A DNA stretch of 54,753 bases from JBIYSM02 sp044759095 (GCF_044759095.2 NZ_JBIYSM020000031.1:1-54753); one strand, 5' to 3'; positions 7,770 to 16,169 are shown, counted from the first letter of the stretch. Translations and numbers: made by a program. The notes: generated by a model not told the origin, from the letters alone.

Positions 7770-8318
7770 TCAGTTGCGGCATGTATATATGAAAGCAGGC
7801 GGAATGTTGAGCGGCGTGAATTCCACGTCGACTTGTGAAAAACGGGCTTCCAGCTCGGATTGAAGCTGCAGGGAGTACTGGAAGGTAATGAACAGACCGC
7901 CTGGGGCAAGCACCGTTTGAACTTCGTTGAGAATGGTCGCGCGCAGCTCCTCCGGGAAGTTGGCAAACGGCAGCCCGGAGATGATCACATCTGCATGATC
8001 AACGCCCATCTCGTTCACATATTGGCCGATATTGACTGCTTCTTCACGTATGACTGCTTCAGGAAAACGGTCGCGCAGCATGGCGCGAAACTGCGGATCC
8101 CGTTCCACGAGAATATAAACGGAATCCGGCCGCTTTTTTCGAATAATCGCTTTGGTGAATGCACCCGTCCCCGGCCCCAGCTCGACGATTACGCCGGCTT
8201 TTGACCAGTTTACTTTTTTCAGCATGCGCTGGCACAAAAATCGAGAGCTGGGAGCGATGCTCCCCACTCGTCCAGGTTCCTCAATAAATCTCTTCAGAAA
8301 AACCATAAAATCTGTCAA
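7770..8318 (-). CDS. SAM-dependent methyltransferase (phospholipid methyltransferase-like)
   Basis: A 182-residue class I methyltransferase. The SAM-binding glycine motif VELGPGTGAFTKAI is at about 43-56, the acidic strand end VERDP near 72, and the active-site loop ISGLPFANFPEE near 113. The N-terminus (FIEEPGRVGSIAPSSRFLCQRM) and the GLPF motif match small membrane-lipid N-methyltransferases (PmtA-like, COG3963) and are also close to rRNA adenine dimethylases. The target is unproven. It sits between the PspA gene and liaF. A terminator at 8335-8366 partly separates it from pspA, so it may be expressed with liaFSR. Confidence 0.75.
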   Translation of the reverse strand: MTDFMVFLKRFIEEPGRVGSIAPSSRFLCQRMLKKVNWSKAGVIVELGPGTGAFTKAIIRKKRPDSVYILVERDPQFRAMLRDRFPEAVIREEAVNIGQYVNEMGVDHADVIISGLPFANFPEELRATILNEVQTVLAPGGLFITFQYSLQLQSELEARFSQVDVEFTPLNIPPAFIYTCRN

Positions 8319-8334
8319 GAAAAAACCTCCTAGG

Positions 8335-8366
8335 GGAAAAGCAGCCTGGAAAACGTTCAGGCTGCT
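8335..8366 (-). terminator. Intercistronic terminator after pspA/liaH
   Basis: AGCAGCCTG and CAGGCTGCT form a 9-bp stem followed on the minus strand by TTTCCCC. The short U tract suggests partial read-through from the LiaI-PspA transcript into the methyltransferase and liaFSR. Confidence 0.65.
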
Positions 8367-8389
8367 GTTTGCATGAAATCCGGTACGGC

Positions 8390-9076
8390 TTATTTCGTTA
8401 CAGCCTCTGCCTTCTTTTCCTGAAGGGCAGCTTTCAGGCGCGCCAGCTCCTCATCCAGTTCGTCTTTGTTCAACGCGTTCAGAGAGCTGTCCAATCCCAA
8501 TCGGGTCTGTTTCCACTGTCCGCTGATATCCGCTTCCGCTTCCATCCGCAGAACCTTTTCCTCCATGCGCGCAAATCCGCGGCTGGCTGATTCGCTCCCC
8601 ATGCCGGTAACCGCCTGGTTCACCTGTTTTTGGGTGCGCGCCACCTGTGCGCGTGCCATCAGCGTAAACTTTTTCGCCCGCATCTTGTAAAACTCTTCCT
8701 TCAGCTCTGCCAGTTTTTCACGCATTTGCTGCGCCGCTTCGGAAGCCGTTGTGTACAGCGTCTCGTACTCCTTGGCACGGGCTTCGTACCGTTTTTTGTC
8801 GATCAGCGCGCGTCTCGCCAGTTCGTCCTCGCCTTCACTGAGGGCCAATTTCACTTGACGGTCACGTTTCTCGACAAAGGCGAGAGCTTCCTCCCACTGT
8901 TGGCGGAATTTCTTCTCCAGTGCAACCTGGCGTGCAACGGACACTTCTACTTGTCCGATTTCCACTTCCATGTCACGCATGTACTGATTCAGCATCACGA
9001 CCGGATCTTCCATGGAATCAATCGCATCATTCACCGAAGCCACAGTCAAGTCACGCAAACGTTTCAAAATACCCAT
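8390..9076 (-). CDS. liaH: PspA/IM30 family membrane-stress protein (LiaH-like)
   Basis: A 228-residue, almost wholly alpha-helical protein beginning MGILKRLRDLTVASVNDAID and followed by SMEDPVVMLNQYMRDM, the amphipathic helix and first coiled coil typical of PspA/IM30/Vipp1. These proteins form ring- or rod-shaped oligomers at damaged membranes. I chose ATG 9076 because GGAGGAG precedes it and homology starts there; a longer frame to 9193 has no family match. It follows the LiaI-like membrane gene by 41 bases, the same pair as liaIH in Bacillus subtilis. Confidence 0.9.
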   Translation of the reverse strand: MGILKRLRDLTVASVNDAIDSMEDPVVMLNQYMRDMEVEIGQVEVSVARQVALEKKFRQQWEEALAFVEKRDRQVKLALSEGEDELARRALIDKKRYEARAKEYETLYTTASEAAQQMREKLAELKEEFYKMRAKKFTLMARAQVARTQKQVNQAVTGMGSESASRGFARMEEKVLRMEAEADISGQWKQTRLGLDSSLNALNKDELDEELARLKAALQEKKAEAVTK

Positions 9077-9117
9077 TGTTATACTCCTCCTCATCATATC
9101 ACAAAGTGTGGGTTGTA

Positions 9118-9528
9118 TCATGATTGTCGCTTGTTTGCCAATTCTCGCTCCCAACGGTCCAGCGCATCTTCTTTCAAGACTTGCTGAGCCCAATGCCGCT
9201 CCAGAGCGCTTGGAGCCGGTTCCATCGGAGTGTCCCGCCGCTTGATCAAGCGGTAGCCGAAGTAGATGATCGCAATGGCCAACAGATTGGTAAACAGCAA
9301 GTCAAGCTTGCCAATCAGCATCAACAGTCCGAACAGGAAGACAAGCACTCCCCAGAATTTCGTACCGGAACCGCTTACCACTTTTTTGGCACCGTAGACC
9401 ATGATTACCGCCGGGATCAAAATCCCGAAAAGATCGCCGCCGTCAATGCCGAATTGGTCCAAGATGACCAGCGTTCCTACCAGCAGCAGGACCAGTCCGA
9501 GAAGCACTTTCCCAGACCGCTCGCTCAT
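9118..9528 (-). CDS. LiaI-like membrane protein
   Basis: A 136-residue protein with about four hydrophobic helices in the first 95 residues (GKVLLGLVLLLVGTLVILDQ, FGILIPAVIMVYGA, FWGVLVFLFGLLMLIGKLDL, LLAIAIIYFGYRLI), then a charged tail rich in Arg/Glu. The helix pattern matches the LiaI/LiaF N-terminal membrane domain. It is the promoter-proximal gene before pspA/liaH and probably anchors PspA to the membrane. The ATG has GGAGGG upstream. Confidence 0.8.
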   Translation of the reverse strand: MSERSGKVLLGLVLLLVGTLVILDQFGIDGGDLFGILIPAVIMVYGAKKVVSGSGTKFWGVLVFLFGLLMLIGKLDLLFTNLLAIAIIYFGYRLIKRRDTPMEPAPSALERHWAQQVLKEDALDRWERELANKRQS

Positions 9529-9540
9529 ATGTTTCTTCCC

Positions 9541-9827
9541 TCCAATCGTTTGTGAAACTGTTGTTCATGGCTTTATTGTAGACGAAGGGCCATTGCGCCA
9601 TAACGGGCGCGCGGTTGGTTTTTCCCTCCGTCTGCAGGCGGAGAGGCTTTCCTGCCGCAATCGGACTTTTGCTCGCACAACCACTGTCAACTACACGGTT
9701 GCCATGATGAGACAACTGGTTATGGATATTGACGAAAAAATGTGACAAAATTGTGAACAAGCGCATCTGTCAACAGGAAATGGGTGGGCAAGCGCGAATT
9801 ATAGTAGAAGCGTGTAAAAAATATCGA
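9541..9827. other. Intergenic region between the Lia locus and the NlpC/P60 gene
   Basis: This stretch must hold the minus-strand promoter of the LiaI-PspA operon and the plus-strand promoter of the riboswitch. An imperfect palindrome with arms CAACC / GGTTG lies at 9678-9701 and contains TTGACA on the minus strand, but a fitting -10 is not obvious. A TATAGT hexamer near 9797 could be the -10 for the riboswitch transcript. I see no gene. Confidence 0.4.
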
Positions 9828-9983
9828 ATTTAGCCGAGTCCTGTTTGACTACAGGAACGGGGGAACCAAAAGATAAAAGGGGCTTTTCGCGCTCCCTTTT
9901 AAGGGGTGAATGGCCGTCGTTTGCGACAGCCTAGGGCAACCTTTCGACCGAACCCATCAGCTAACCTCGTAGGCTTTGGAAAG
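9828..9983 (+). ncRNA. Cyclic-di-AMP riboswitch (ydaO/yuaA type)
   Basis: Very close to the textbook ydaO leader: AACGGGGGAACC near 9860, a GGGAGCG-type hairpin, GGGGTGAATGGC near 9903, GGGCAACCTT near 9933 and the diagnostic 3' block GAACCCATCAGCTAACCTCG at about 9952-9971. AGCC near 9833 pairs with GGCT near 9973 to close the aptamer. It ends just before AAGGAG of the NlpC/P60 gene. Known members repress wall hydrolases when c-di-AMP is high. Confidence 0.95.
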
Positions 9984-9995
9984 GAGCAGTTTGGT

Positions 9996-10526
9996 TTGCG
10001 TAGACTCGTATCATTTTTGGTTATTGCCGGATTGCTTGTATGGGGGGCAGGCTCTGCTTTTGCCGAGGAAAGCTTGTTGATGAGCACGGTGAAAGAGCTG
10101 TACGGCGTCCCTTACAAATCTGCCGGCACCAGCAAGAAGGGGTTTGACTGCTCCGGATTCACACGCTATGTCTTCCAATCCTTGGGTGTAGAATTGCCGC
10201 GATCTTCGGCCGCCCAATACGGGGTCGGAACCAAGGTGTCCCGAAAAGACCTGCAGCCGGGGGATCTTGTGTTCTTCAACACCAACGGCCGCAGCATCTC
10301 TCATGTCGGAATCTACATCGGCAACAACACGTTTGTACACTCGGCGTCAGGCAAAGGCATCGTAAATACCAAGCTGACTGACCCGTACTACTGGAGCAAG
10401 CGCTACGTTGGCGCCAAGCGGATCGCCATTCCGGCGCTCCAGGCAGAGGCGAAAGCAGCCTCCGAAAAGAAAGCGGTGCAAGCGGCCTCCCTTCCGGAGC
10501 CAGCAGCACAACCGCAAGCCAAGTAA
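9996..10526 (+). CDS. Secreted NlpC/P60 endopeptidase
   Basis: A 176-residue peptidoglycan endopeptidase. A signal peptide (MRRLVSFLVIAGLLVWGAG, cleaved after AFA) is followed by the NlpC/P60 domain: catalytic Cys in GFDCSGFTRYVFQSLGVELP, SAAQYG, LQPGDLVFF, catalytic His in SHVGIYIGNN and the third polar residue in FVHSAS. The C-terminal 35 residues are Ala/Lys/Glu/Gln-rich. I chose TTG 9996 because AAGGAG is 9 bases upstream and the signal peptide starts there; the longer frame would translate the riboswitch. It would cut stem-peptide bonds, probably D-Glu to diamino acid. Confidence 0.93.
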   Translation: MRRLVSFLVIAGLLVWGAGSAFAEESLLMSTVKELYGVPYKSAGTSKKGFDCSGFTRYVFQSLGVELPRSSAAQYGVGTKVSRKDLQPGDLVFFNTNGRSISHVGIYIGNNTFVHSASGKGIVNTKLTDPYYWSKRYVGAKRIAIPALQAEAKAASEKKAVQAASLPEPAAQPQAK

Positions 10527-10544
10527 GATGGAAACAAGATTGCA

Positions 10545-10579
10545 AGCCAGGGACTTTTACATGTCTCTGGCTTTTTTTA
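10545..10579 (+). terminator. Rho-independent terminator
   Basis: AGCCAGGGAC pairs with GTCTCTGGCT and is followed by seven T, just after the NlpC/P60 gene. Confidence 0.92.
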
Positions 10580-10750
10580 AAACCATTTAGGACCTCCTCC
10601 CAATAGGAAGTCGTATAAACCGCTTAAACCCTTTTTGTCGACTGATAATTCTTTCCGATTCGAAGCGAATTTTGTCAAACCATGATATGATAGAAAATAG
10701 ATTTGCTTACAAAGAGGATAGATAGACGTGATATACATGGGGGAATCACA

Positions 10751-11470
10751 GTGAAAGAACTTGTTTTCATCGTTGACGATAACCAGGAAATTATTGAACT
10801 GTTGCAAGATATTTTGGAAAACGAAGGCTACGAGGTGGCTTCCGCGGTCAACGGCGAAGATGCGCTGTCCATGCTGAAGCAGGGGCTCTCTCCCAATCTG
10901 ATCCTCCTGGACATCATGATGCCCAACATGAGCGGCTATGAGCTCTGTTCCCAGATTCGGCGCGAATGGGATTTGCCGATCCTGTTTGTCAGCGCCAAGG
11001 GAAAACCGGTGGACAAGGTCGTGGGACTGGAGATCGGGGCGGACGACTACATCACCAAGCCGTTTGACACGGAAGAGCTGCTTGCCCGGATCCGCGCACA
11101 CCTGCGCCGCTACGAGAGAATCCGCAAGCACAACGAAGAACAGCCGGATAAGGAAGCAGCCTCTACTCCCATCACCGTACTGAAATTCAAGGGATTGGAA
11201 ATTCACAAGGAAACGTATTCCGTCTACGTCGGCGACCAGAAGATCGACCTGTCGACAAAAGAGTTTCAGCTGCTTACCTTCCTGGCGGAAAACGCCGGTA
11301 TCGTCTTCACGCGCGAGCAAATCTACGATCGCGTCTGGGGTTACGGCTACGGCTCCCTAAACACGGTTACCGTACACATCAAAAACCTGCGCGAGAAGCT
11401 GGAGACCGAGCGCACATTCATTAAAACGCAGTGGGGGACGGGGTACGTATTTATCGGGGAGAAGTTGTAA
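10751..11470 (+). CDS. OmpR-family response regulator
   Basis: A 239-residue regulator. The receiver domain has IVDDNQE, the phospho-acceptor Asp in LILLDIMMP (about 52), VSAKG and the Lys of DDYITKPFD. The C-terminal winged helix (about 140-239) contains LSTKEFQLLTFLAENAG, FTREQIYDRVWGY and NTVTVHIKNLREKL. GTG 10751 follows GGGGAATCACA; an upstream TTG at 10703 has no ribosome site. Its stop directly abuts the kinase ATG. Stimulus and targets are unknown. Confidence 0.9.
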   Translation: MKELVFIVDDNQEIIELLQDILENEGYEVASAVNGEDALSMLKQGLSPNLILLDIMMPNMSGYELCSQIRREWDLPILFVSAKGKPVDKVVGLEIGADDYITKPFDTEELLARIRAHLRRYERIRKHNEEQPDKEAASTPITVLKFKGLEIHKETYSVYVGDQKIDLSTKEFQLLTFLAENAGIVFTREQIYDRVWGYGYGSLNTVTVHIKNLREKLETERTFIKTQWGTGYVFIGEKL

Positions 11471-12856
11471 ATGAGCATCCGCAAGAAGCTGTTCCTCTCT
11501 TTCATCGGCCTGATTGCGCTCAACCTCCTGATGTTTCAGTTCGTTTTTGAAGACATCATAATCGAGCAGCTGAAAACGGACCGGCACAACCAGTACCGTG
11601 ATGAAAAAGCGGCAGCGGAACAGGTCCGCGTCAACCAACTGATGCGCTCAGGGAATTTCAAGGATCCGACTGAACTGAAGGAACTGGGCGAGAAACTGCC
11701 GGAAGATCTGATGTATCAGATGGTGGTAAAGGACGCGGAAGGGAACACCATCTTTAAAAAATACTCGCAGGCGTACATGCTGAAAAACCCGCCGTCCGGT
11801 CCCCATGCAATCGTAAAGAACCGCGAAAAGAACGACCTGAAAGTCGTCGCCGAGTACCACTTTCAGCACGAGCCTCCCAACCTTGGGCAAACGATTGTTT
11901 ATTTTTACACGGACGACTCCGACATTTTGGCAACCAAAGGGGTCTCCATGATGCTTTGGTTCATTTACGGCAGCATCGGGCTTGTTGGACTGGTGATGGT
12001 GACGTTTCTGGTGCGCTGGATTTTGCGTCCTGTCAACGAGTTGTCCAGGGTGACACAGGAAATCAGGGAAGGAAAACGCCACGTCTCCTTCTCGTACACA
12101 TCAAACGACGAATTCGCCCGGCTGTTTCGCGCTTTTACCGACATGGTGGAACAGCTCCGCTTCTCCGAAGAGCGGCAGCAGGAGCTGATCTCTGCCATTG
12201 CCCATGACTTCCGCACACCGCTGACAACAATCAAAGGATACGCCTCCTATCTCGGCTCCGGGCGGGTTACCGATCTTGAACGGATCAAGAAGCAGATGGG
12301 CAAGATCGAGCAAAAGACGCTTGATCTGGAGAAGCTGTTGGACGAGCTGCAGGACTTCACTCAGCAGAGCACGGAGCTGAGGCTTTCCATTAGCCGCATT
12401 CACGTGAAGACATTCATGAAAAACATAGTGGAGGACTATCTCGTCAAAACAAAAGAAGCAGGCTTGTCCTTTCAATGGAAGCCCCGTGTCTCCAACGACC
12501 TCTACATTGAAGCGGACGAGGCAAAACTGCGCCGCGTTCTGGAAAACTTGCTGAACAACGCGATTTACTACAACAAACCAAACGGATCCATCCTGCTTAC
12601 GTGCGATCAGAGGGACGGCCATGTACTCGTCTCCGTGATCGACAAGGGAGAGGGCATTGCGGCGGAAGACCTGCCCAAGGTATTTACCAAGTTCTATCGG
12701 GCTGAAAAGTCGCGAAACCGCAACAGCGGCGGAACCGGCCTGGGTCTAACCATCTGCCAAAGCATCGTTCGCCGCCATGGCGGAGAGATCTCTGTGATCA
12801 GCGAGCTGGGCGAAGGAAGCTGCTTCTCCTTCACCGTTCCGTTTTTTCAACGATAA
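11471..12856 (+). CDS. Sensor histidine kinase
   Basis: A 461-residue kinase with two transmembrane helices (about 8-28 and 160-182) around a 130-residue extracellular sensor. HAMP (about 183-235), HisKA with the phospho-histidine in ISAIAHDFRTPLTTIKGY (near 246) and HATPase_c with LENLLNNAIYYN, VIDKGEGIAAEDLPKVFTKF and GTGLGLTIC follow. It starts at the base after the response regulator stop, so the pair is translationally coupled. The sensor region is not recognised, so the signal is unknown. Confidence 0.92.
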   Translation: MSIRKKLFLSFIGLIALNLLMFQFVFEDIIIEQLKTDRHNQYRDEKAAAEQVRVNQLMRSGNFKDPTELKELGEKLPEDLMYQMVVKDAEGNTIFKKYSQAYMLKNPPSGPHAIVKNREKNDLKVVAEYHFQHEPPNLGQTIVYFYTDDSDILATKGVSMMLWFIYGSIGLVGLVMVTFLVRWILRPVNELSRVTQEIREGKRHVSFSYTSNDEFARLFRAFTDMVEQLRFSEERQQELISAIAHDFRTPLTTIKGYASYLGSGRVTDLERIKKQMGKIEQKTLDLEKLLDELQDFTQQSTELRLSISRIHVKTFMKNIVEDYLVKTKEAGLSFQWKPRVSNDLYIEADEAKLRRVLENLLNNAIYYNKPNGSILLTCDQRDGHVLVSVIDKGEGIAAEDLPKVFTKFYRAEKSRNRNSGGTGLGLTICQSIVRRHGGEISVISELGEGSCFSFTVPFFQR

Positions 12857-12899
12857 TTTATTTAGGTTTATACCTTCTTAATTTTTTCTTTACAATTCG

Positions 12900-13001
12900 G
12901 TGTTATATTATCATCGTAAGCATGTTGCTTTCAGTGATAAATAACCCCCAGTTTGGTATCTTACCCACGCGGCACTAGCAGTGGAAAGATGCCTTTTTTT
13001 T
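12900..13001 (+). ncRNA. Possible small RNA or long 3' end with terminator
   Basis: About 100 bases after the kinase gene comes a strong terminator: GGTATCTT (12955-12962) pairs with AAGATGCC (12986-12993), with an inner CACT/AGTG stem and eight T. An AT-rich block upstream (around 12895-12915, with TATATT) might hold a promoter, but I find no convincing -35. It may simply be the 3' end of the two-component transcript. The terminator is solid; the RNA is a guess. Confidence 0.35.
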
Positions 13002-13006
13002 GTTTT

Positions 13007-14356
13007 TTATGATCTCTTTTCCACTCTGACAGGCAATCCGTTTTTCGGCCGAAGGGTGACGAGCGGCTCCGGTTCGACCGGACGCTCCGGATTTGCCAGA
13101 GGAAGCCGGCAGCGTTGAGCAATCGCGGCCAGGAGCAGTGCCGCCTCCATTCGTGCGAAGTTGTTGCCGATGCAGATACGCGGACCGCCGCCAAACGGAA
13201 AGTAGGCGAATGATGGAATCCGCTTCAACAGATCGCCGGCAAACCTCTCGGGAAGAAATTGATCCGGATTGTCGTAGTACTTCGGATTGCGATGCATGAC
13301 GTACTGGCTCATCATCAACGTCTCACCAGGATGGAAGGTTTGTCCTCCAATGTCCACCTCGTCCACCACTTCCCTGCTGATCGCCCAGGCGGCCGGGTAT
13401 AGCCTCATCGCTTCCGAGATGATCTGATTGACGTACGCAAGCCGGGGGATGTCCTCCACAGTCGGGGTTCTGCCGCCCAGCACCTCATCGAGCTCGCTTT
13501 GCAGCTTCTTCTCCGCCTCCGGGTGGGTGGCCAGCAGATACCAGATCCATGACATGGTGTTCGCTGTAGTTTCGTGCCCCGCAAGAAAAATAGTCATGAC
13601 TTCGTCCCGAACCTGTTTGTCTGTCATGCCCGTTCCATCATCCTCATCGCGGGCGGCCAGCAGCATCCCCAACAGGTCGGTTCGCTCCGTGTTGCCGGTT
13701 CTACGCCGCTCGTCGATAATCGCGTAGATCGCCTTGTCGAGCGTCTCCGCCGCTTCGCGAAATTTCAGATTGCTTCGCGTCGGCACGCTGAGCGGAATGT
13801 CAATGAACGAACTAGCTTTGGTCGACACGTAATGCAGCCCCACTTCGATCGCCTGTCCGATTTTGTCTACGCCCTCTTTCAAGCCCTTGCCGAACATGGT
13901 CTTTGTGATAATCGCCAGCGTTACCTTCATCATTTCGTCGTGGACATCGATCTCTTCTCCATCCCGCCACTGTTCGATCATCGCCAGAGTGAGATCCACC
14001 ATCGTTTGTCCGTATGCCGCAATCCGCTCCCGATGAAAGGCAGGCTGCATCAGCCGCCGCTGCCGCAGGTGCTTTTTTCCTTCACTGGTTAAAATGCCTT
14101 CGCCGACTACTACTTTGGCTACCTGCAACCCTTTTGCCTTGCGGAAGTGTTCGTGTTTCACGACCAGCACTTCCTTGATGTGCTCGGGGTTTGTCAGCAG
14201 ATAGATATGACGCGTGGGACCGAAGCGAAAGTGAACGATGTCTCCGTGTTCACTTGCCGCTTCCTGCAAAAAGCCGAGCGGGTCCCGGCGAAAGGCGAGC
14301 AGATTGCCGGAGACAGGAAGCCCCTTGGGGCCAGGAATAGTCAGGTTCATTAGCAT
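13007..14356 (-). CDS. Cytochrome P450
   Basis: A 449-residue soluble P450. The proline-rich start IPGPKGLPVSGN, the oxygen-binding I-helix AGHETTANTMSWIWYLLATH, the ExxR motif EAMRLYPAAW, the PERF region (FLPERFAGD) and the heme loop FPFGGGPRICIGNNFARME with the Cys ligand are all present. Its architecture resembles CYP4/CYP102-like fatty-acid or terpene hydroxylases. It lacks a fused reductase and no ferredoxin gene is adjacent, so redox partners must come from elsewhere. The start at 14356 has GAGG upstream; an in-frame ATG at 14350 is also possible. Substrate unknown. Confidence 0.93.
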   Translation of the reverse strand: MLMNLTIPGPKGLPVSGNLLAFRRDPLGFLQEAASEHGDIVHFRFGPTRHIYLLTNPEHIKEVLVVKHEHFRKAKGLQVAKVVVGEGILTSEGKKHLRQRRLMQPAFHRERIAAYGQTMVDLTLAMIEQWRDGEEIDVHDEMMKVTLAIITKTMFGKGLKEGVDKIGQAIEVGLHYVSTKASSFIDIPLSVPTRSNLKFREAAETLDKAIYAIIDERRRTGNTERTDLLGMLLAARDEDDGTGMTDKQVRDEVMTIFLAGHETTANTMSWIWYLLATHPEAEKKLQSELDEVLGGRTPTVEDIPRLAYVNQIISEAMRLYPAAWAISREVVDEVDIGGQTFHPGETLMMSQYVMHRNPKYYDNPDQFLPERFAGDLLKRIPSFAYFPFGGGPRICIGNNFARMEAALLLAAIAQRCRLPLANPERPVEPEPLVTLRPKNGLPVRVEKRS

Positions 14357-14444
14357 TCAACCTCGCTCACAACATTTTTCCATGGATGAAACTATTATTC
14401 TCCTCTCTTCCCGTTTCATTCTGGATAAGCCCGCCGCCTAGGTA

Positions 14445-14475
14445 AAAAGAAAAACGCCCCGATAAAACGAGGCGT
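14445..14475 (-). terminator. Rho-independent terminator after bioY
   Basis: ACGCCTCG and CGGGGCGT (minus strand) form the stem, followed by TTTTTC. It lies 16 bases after the bioY stop. Confidence 0.88.
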
Positions 14476-14491
14476 CACTGAGTGTTGCTCA

Positions 14492-15055
14492 TTATTGCAG
14501 CGAAGGTTTTTCAACCGAGAGCAATCGGGTTGAAACCAAACGTTCGCGTACTTTGATCCCGACGTAGGCAGCCAGAGCCGCCTTGACCACGCCAACCACC
14601 AGGAAGGGGTAGGCGCCAAACTCCAACGCTTTGTCCCACGGAATCGCCAAAACGTATTTCAACTGCATCACGCCGAATGCGAGGGTGACAACCATGCCGA
14701 CAAGATTGGCAACAAGCGCATTGACGAAGGTAAATCGAGTTTTTTCCAAAATCCATCCGGTAATCAATGCCGTAAAAATAAAGCCGAAAATATACCCGCC
14801 TGTTTTGCCGACAAGGATCTGCAGACCTCCGCTTGCGCCGGAGAACACAGGCAAGCCGATTGCGCCCAACAATACGTAGAGCAGCATGGCCAACGTACCG
14901 TAACGGCTGCCCAGAATCGTCGCAGTCAACCCTACAGCCAGTGTCTGGCCGGTGATCGGAATGAGCGGCAACGGGATGGTAATCTGGGAAAATACGGCCG
15001 TAATGGCTGCAAAGATGGCCGACAGGATAAACCATTTCAAACGATCTCGTTTCAT
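14492..15055 (-). CDS. bioY: Biotin transporter BioY (ECF S component)
   Basis: A 187-residue membrane protein with about six hydrophobic helices and the BioY signatures ITIPLPLIPITGQTLAVGL, GAIGLPVFSGASGG and GKTGGYIFGF. BioY binds biotin in the membrane and works with the shared ECF ATPases and EcfT, not encoded here. ATG 15055 follows GGGAGG. A BirA-type operator just upstream shows biotin-dependent repression. Confidence 0.95.
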   Translation of the reverse strand: MKRDRLKWFILSAIFAAITAVFSQITIPLPLIPITGQTLAVGLTATILGSRYGTLAMLLYVLLGAIGLPVFSGASGGLQILVGKTGGYIFGFIFTALITGWILEKTRFTFVNALVANLVGMVVTLAFGVMQLKYVLAIPWDKALEFGAYPFLVVGVVKAALAAYVGIKVRERLVSTRLLSVEKPSLQ

Positions 15056-15071
15056 TCGGAACCTCCCTGAA

Positions 15072-15102
15072 TTGTTAACTAAAATTTTAAATCAGTTAAC
15101 AA
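15072..15102. promoter_or_regulatory. BirA operator (biotin repressor box)
   Basis: An inverted repeat TTGTTAAC ... GTTAACAA with 15 bases between the GTTAAC cores matches the Gram-positive BirA box. It lies 17 bases upstream of the bioY start and overlaps where its promoter must be, so biotin-loaded BirA should repress bioY. Confidence 0.9.
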
Positions 15103-15160
15103 AATCATATCTCAGGGAGGGGAAAAAGTAAATTCGTTCATTGGAAAAAGAACGAAAAAT

Positions 15161-15712
15161 TCAGCTCCTTTGAAACTCCTGCAGTTGTACCAACGTCTGA
15201 ATGCAGTGATCCACAAGCCGACGCATGTCTTCAATGTTGCCCTCATCGATCTTGCGGTGAAAATCAAGCGTCACCTGATTTTCATACCGCTCAGGCGGCC
15301 AGGTGAGGCGATGCTCGTCCAACCGCGACTTTACCAGCTGGGCAATGTGCGGTCGATGTCCCCAAATATCGTTCACGATCGCAATAATCGCTTCCGTCTC
15401 CCGCTTTACATCTCGTATCAACAGCGAGAAATGGATACAGATCGTGCAACCGACATGATCCGTAATCGTCTGCTCCAGCTGCTCGCTGGCGATGTCGGCA
15501 AGCGACGTTTTCAGCTGTATCGTTGCCTTTACGGCATCCCTGCTGTTGATCTCGTCCGCCAGGCCAAACTCGATCTGAAACTGGCGATGAAACGTAGCCA
15601 GATCCATGACATCGGATCGTCCGGTCACTGTAACGGCCCCTTCGAAGTCCCGGTCGTAAACAGCGCCCTCCAGCACCACCTTGATGTTGTCGAACACGAT
15701 CGGATGAAACAC
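15161..15712 (-). CDS. Uncharacterised protein
   Basis: A 183-residue soluble protein of mixed alpha/beta character without signal peptide or recognisable catalytic motif. The N-terminal half looks beta-rich (NIKVVLEGAVYDRDFEGAVTVTGRSDV); the C-terminal half is helical with His/Arg/Glu-rich stretches. The GTG start follows GGAGGTG, so it is a real gene. It is single and convergent or divergent to its neighbours, which gives no clue to its role. Confidence 0.7.
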   Translation of the reverse strand: MFHPIVFDNIKVVLEGAVYDRDFEGAVTVTGRSDVMDLATFHRQFQIEFGLADEINSRDAVKATIQLKTSLADIASEQLEQTITDHVGCTICIHFSLLIRDVKRETEAIIAIVNDIWGHRPHIAQLVKSRLDEHRLTWPPERYENQVTLDFHRKIDEGNIEDMRRLVDHCIQTLVQLQEFQRS

Positions 15713-15872
15713 CTGTAACCCACCTCCGTCAACCGATCACTGCTGATACTAGGATGCCCGCTTTTTCTCCCGATTGCAAGACAATTGTCCCCCCAGCGTT
15801 TACGCGCAGGAAAAAACGGCGTATCATGGATTTGTGTCAATGCGGGAAGTCTATGATCCGGGAGTGTCAGTC

Positions 15873-16169
15873 ATGTTTCTCATCGGTATACTGGTTGTGG
15901 TAGCCATTGTCGGAGAACTGTTTCATCGATTAAACCCGTGGAAGAAGCCGGAGCCCCCCTACGAGGAATTGGTGCAGCAGATCAAGCAGACGGACTGGTA
16001 TCAGGAACTCTGGCAGAACGAAGCGTATCGTCCTATTCTGGAAAACGATCCGCACGTGCTGGCCTTCTATTCCGGCACCTACGAAGCCAAACGGCTGCTG
16101 ACCAACCCAGGATTTCAGTTGGGATTGATCGACTACGTCAAACAACAAGCAGAACAAAAGAAGAGATAA
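15873..16169 (+). CDS. Small single-span membrane protein
   Basis: A 98-residue protein: one N-terminal transmembrane helix (MFLIGILVVVAIVGELFHRL), then a 75-residue cytoplasmic helical tail (PPYEELVQQIKQTDWYQELW ... FYSGTYEAKRLL). ATG 15873 has CGGGAG 10 bases upstream. An in-frame start at 15840 would add 11 residues. The family is unknown to me. The gene ends inside a hairpin shared with the convergent zinc-ribbon gene. Confidence 0.6.
   Translation: MFLIGILVVVAIVGELFHRLNPWKKPEPPYEELVQQIKQTDWYQELWQNEAYRPILENDPHVLAFYSGTYEAKRLLTNPGFQLGLIDYVKQQAEQKKR

Noticed and set aside
9678..9701. Imperfect palindrome upstream of the LiaI-like gene as a LiaR box
   Set aside because: Arms CAACC/GGTTG do not match the known LiaR/VraR core, and no -10 is correctly placed for the embedded TTGACA.
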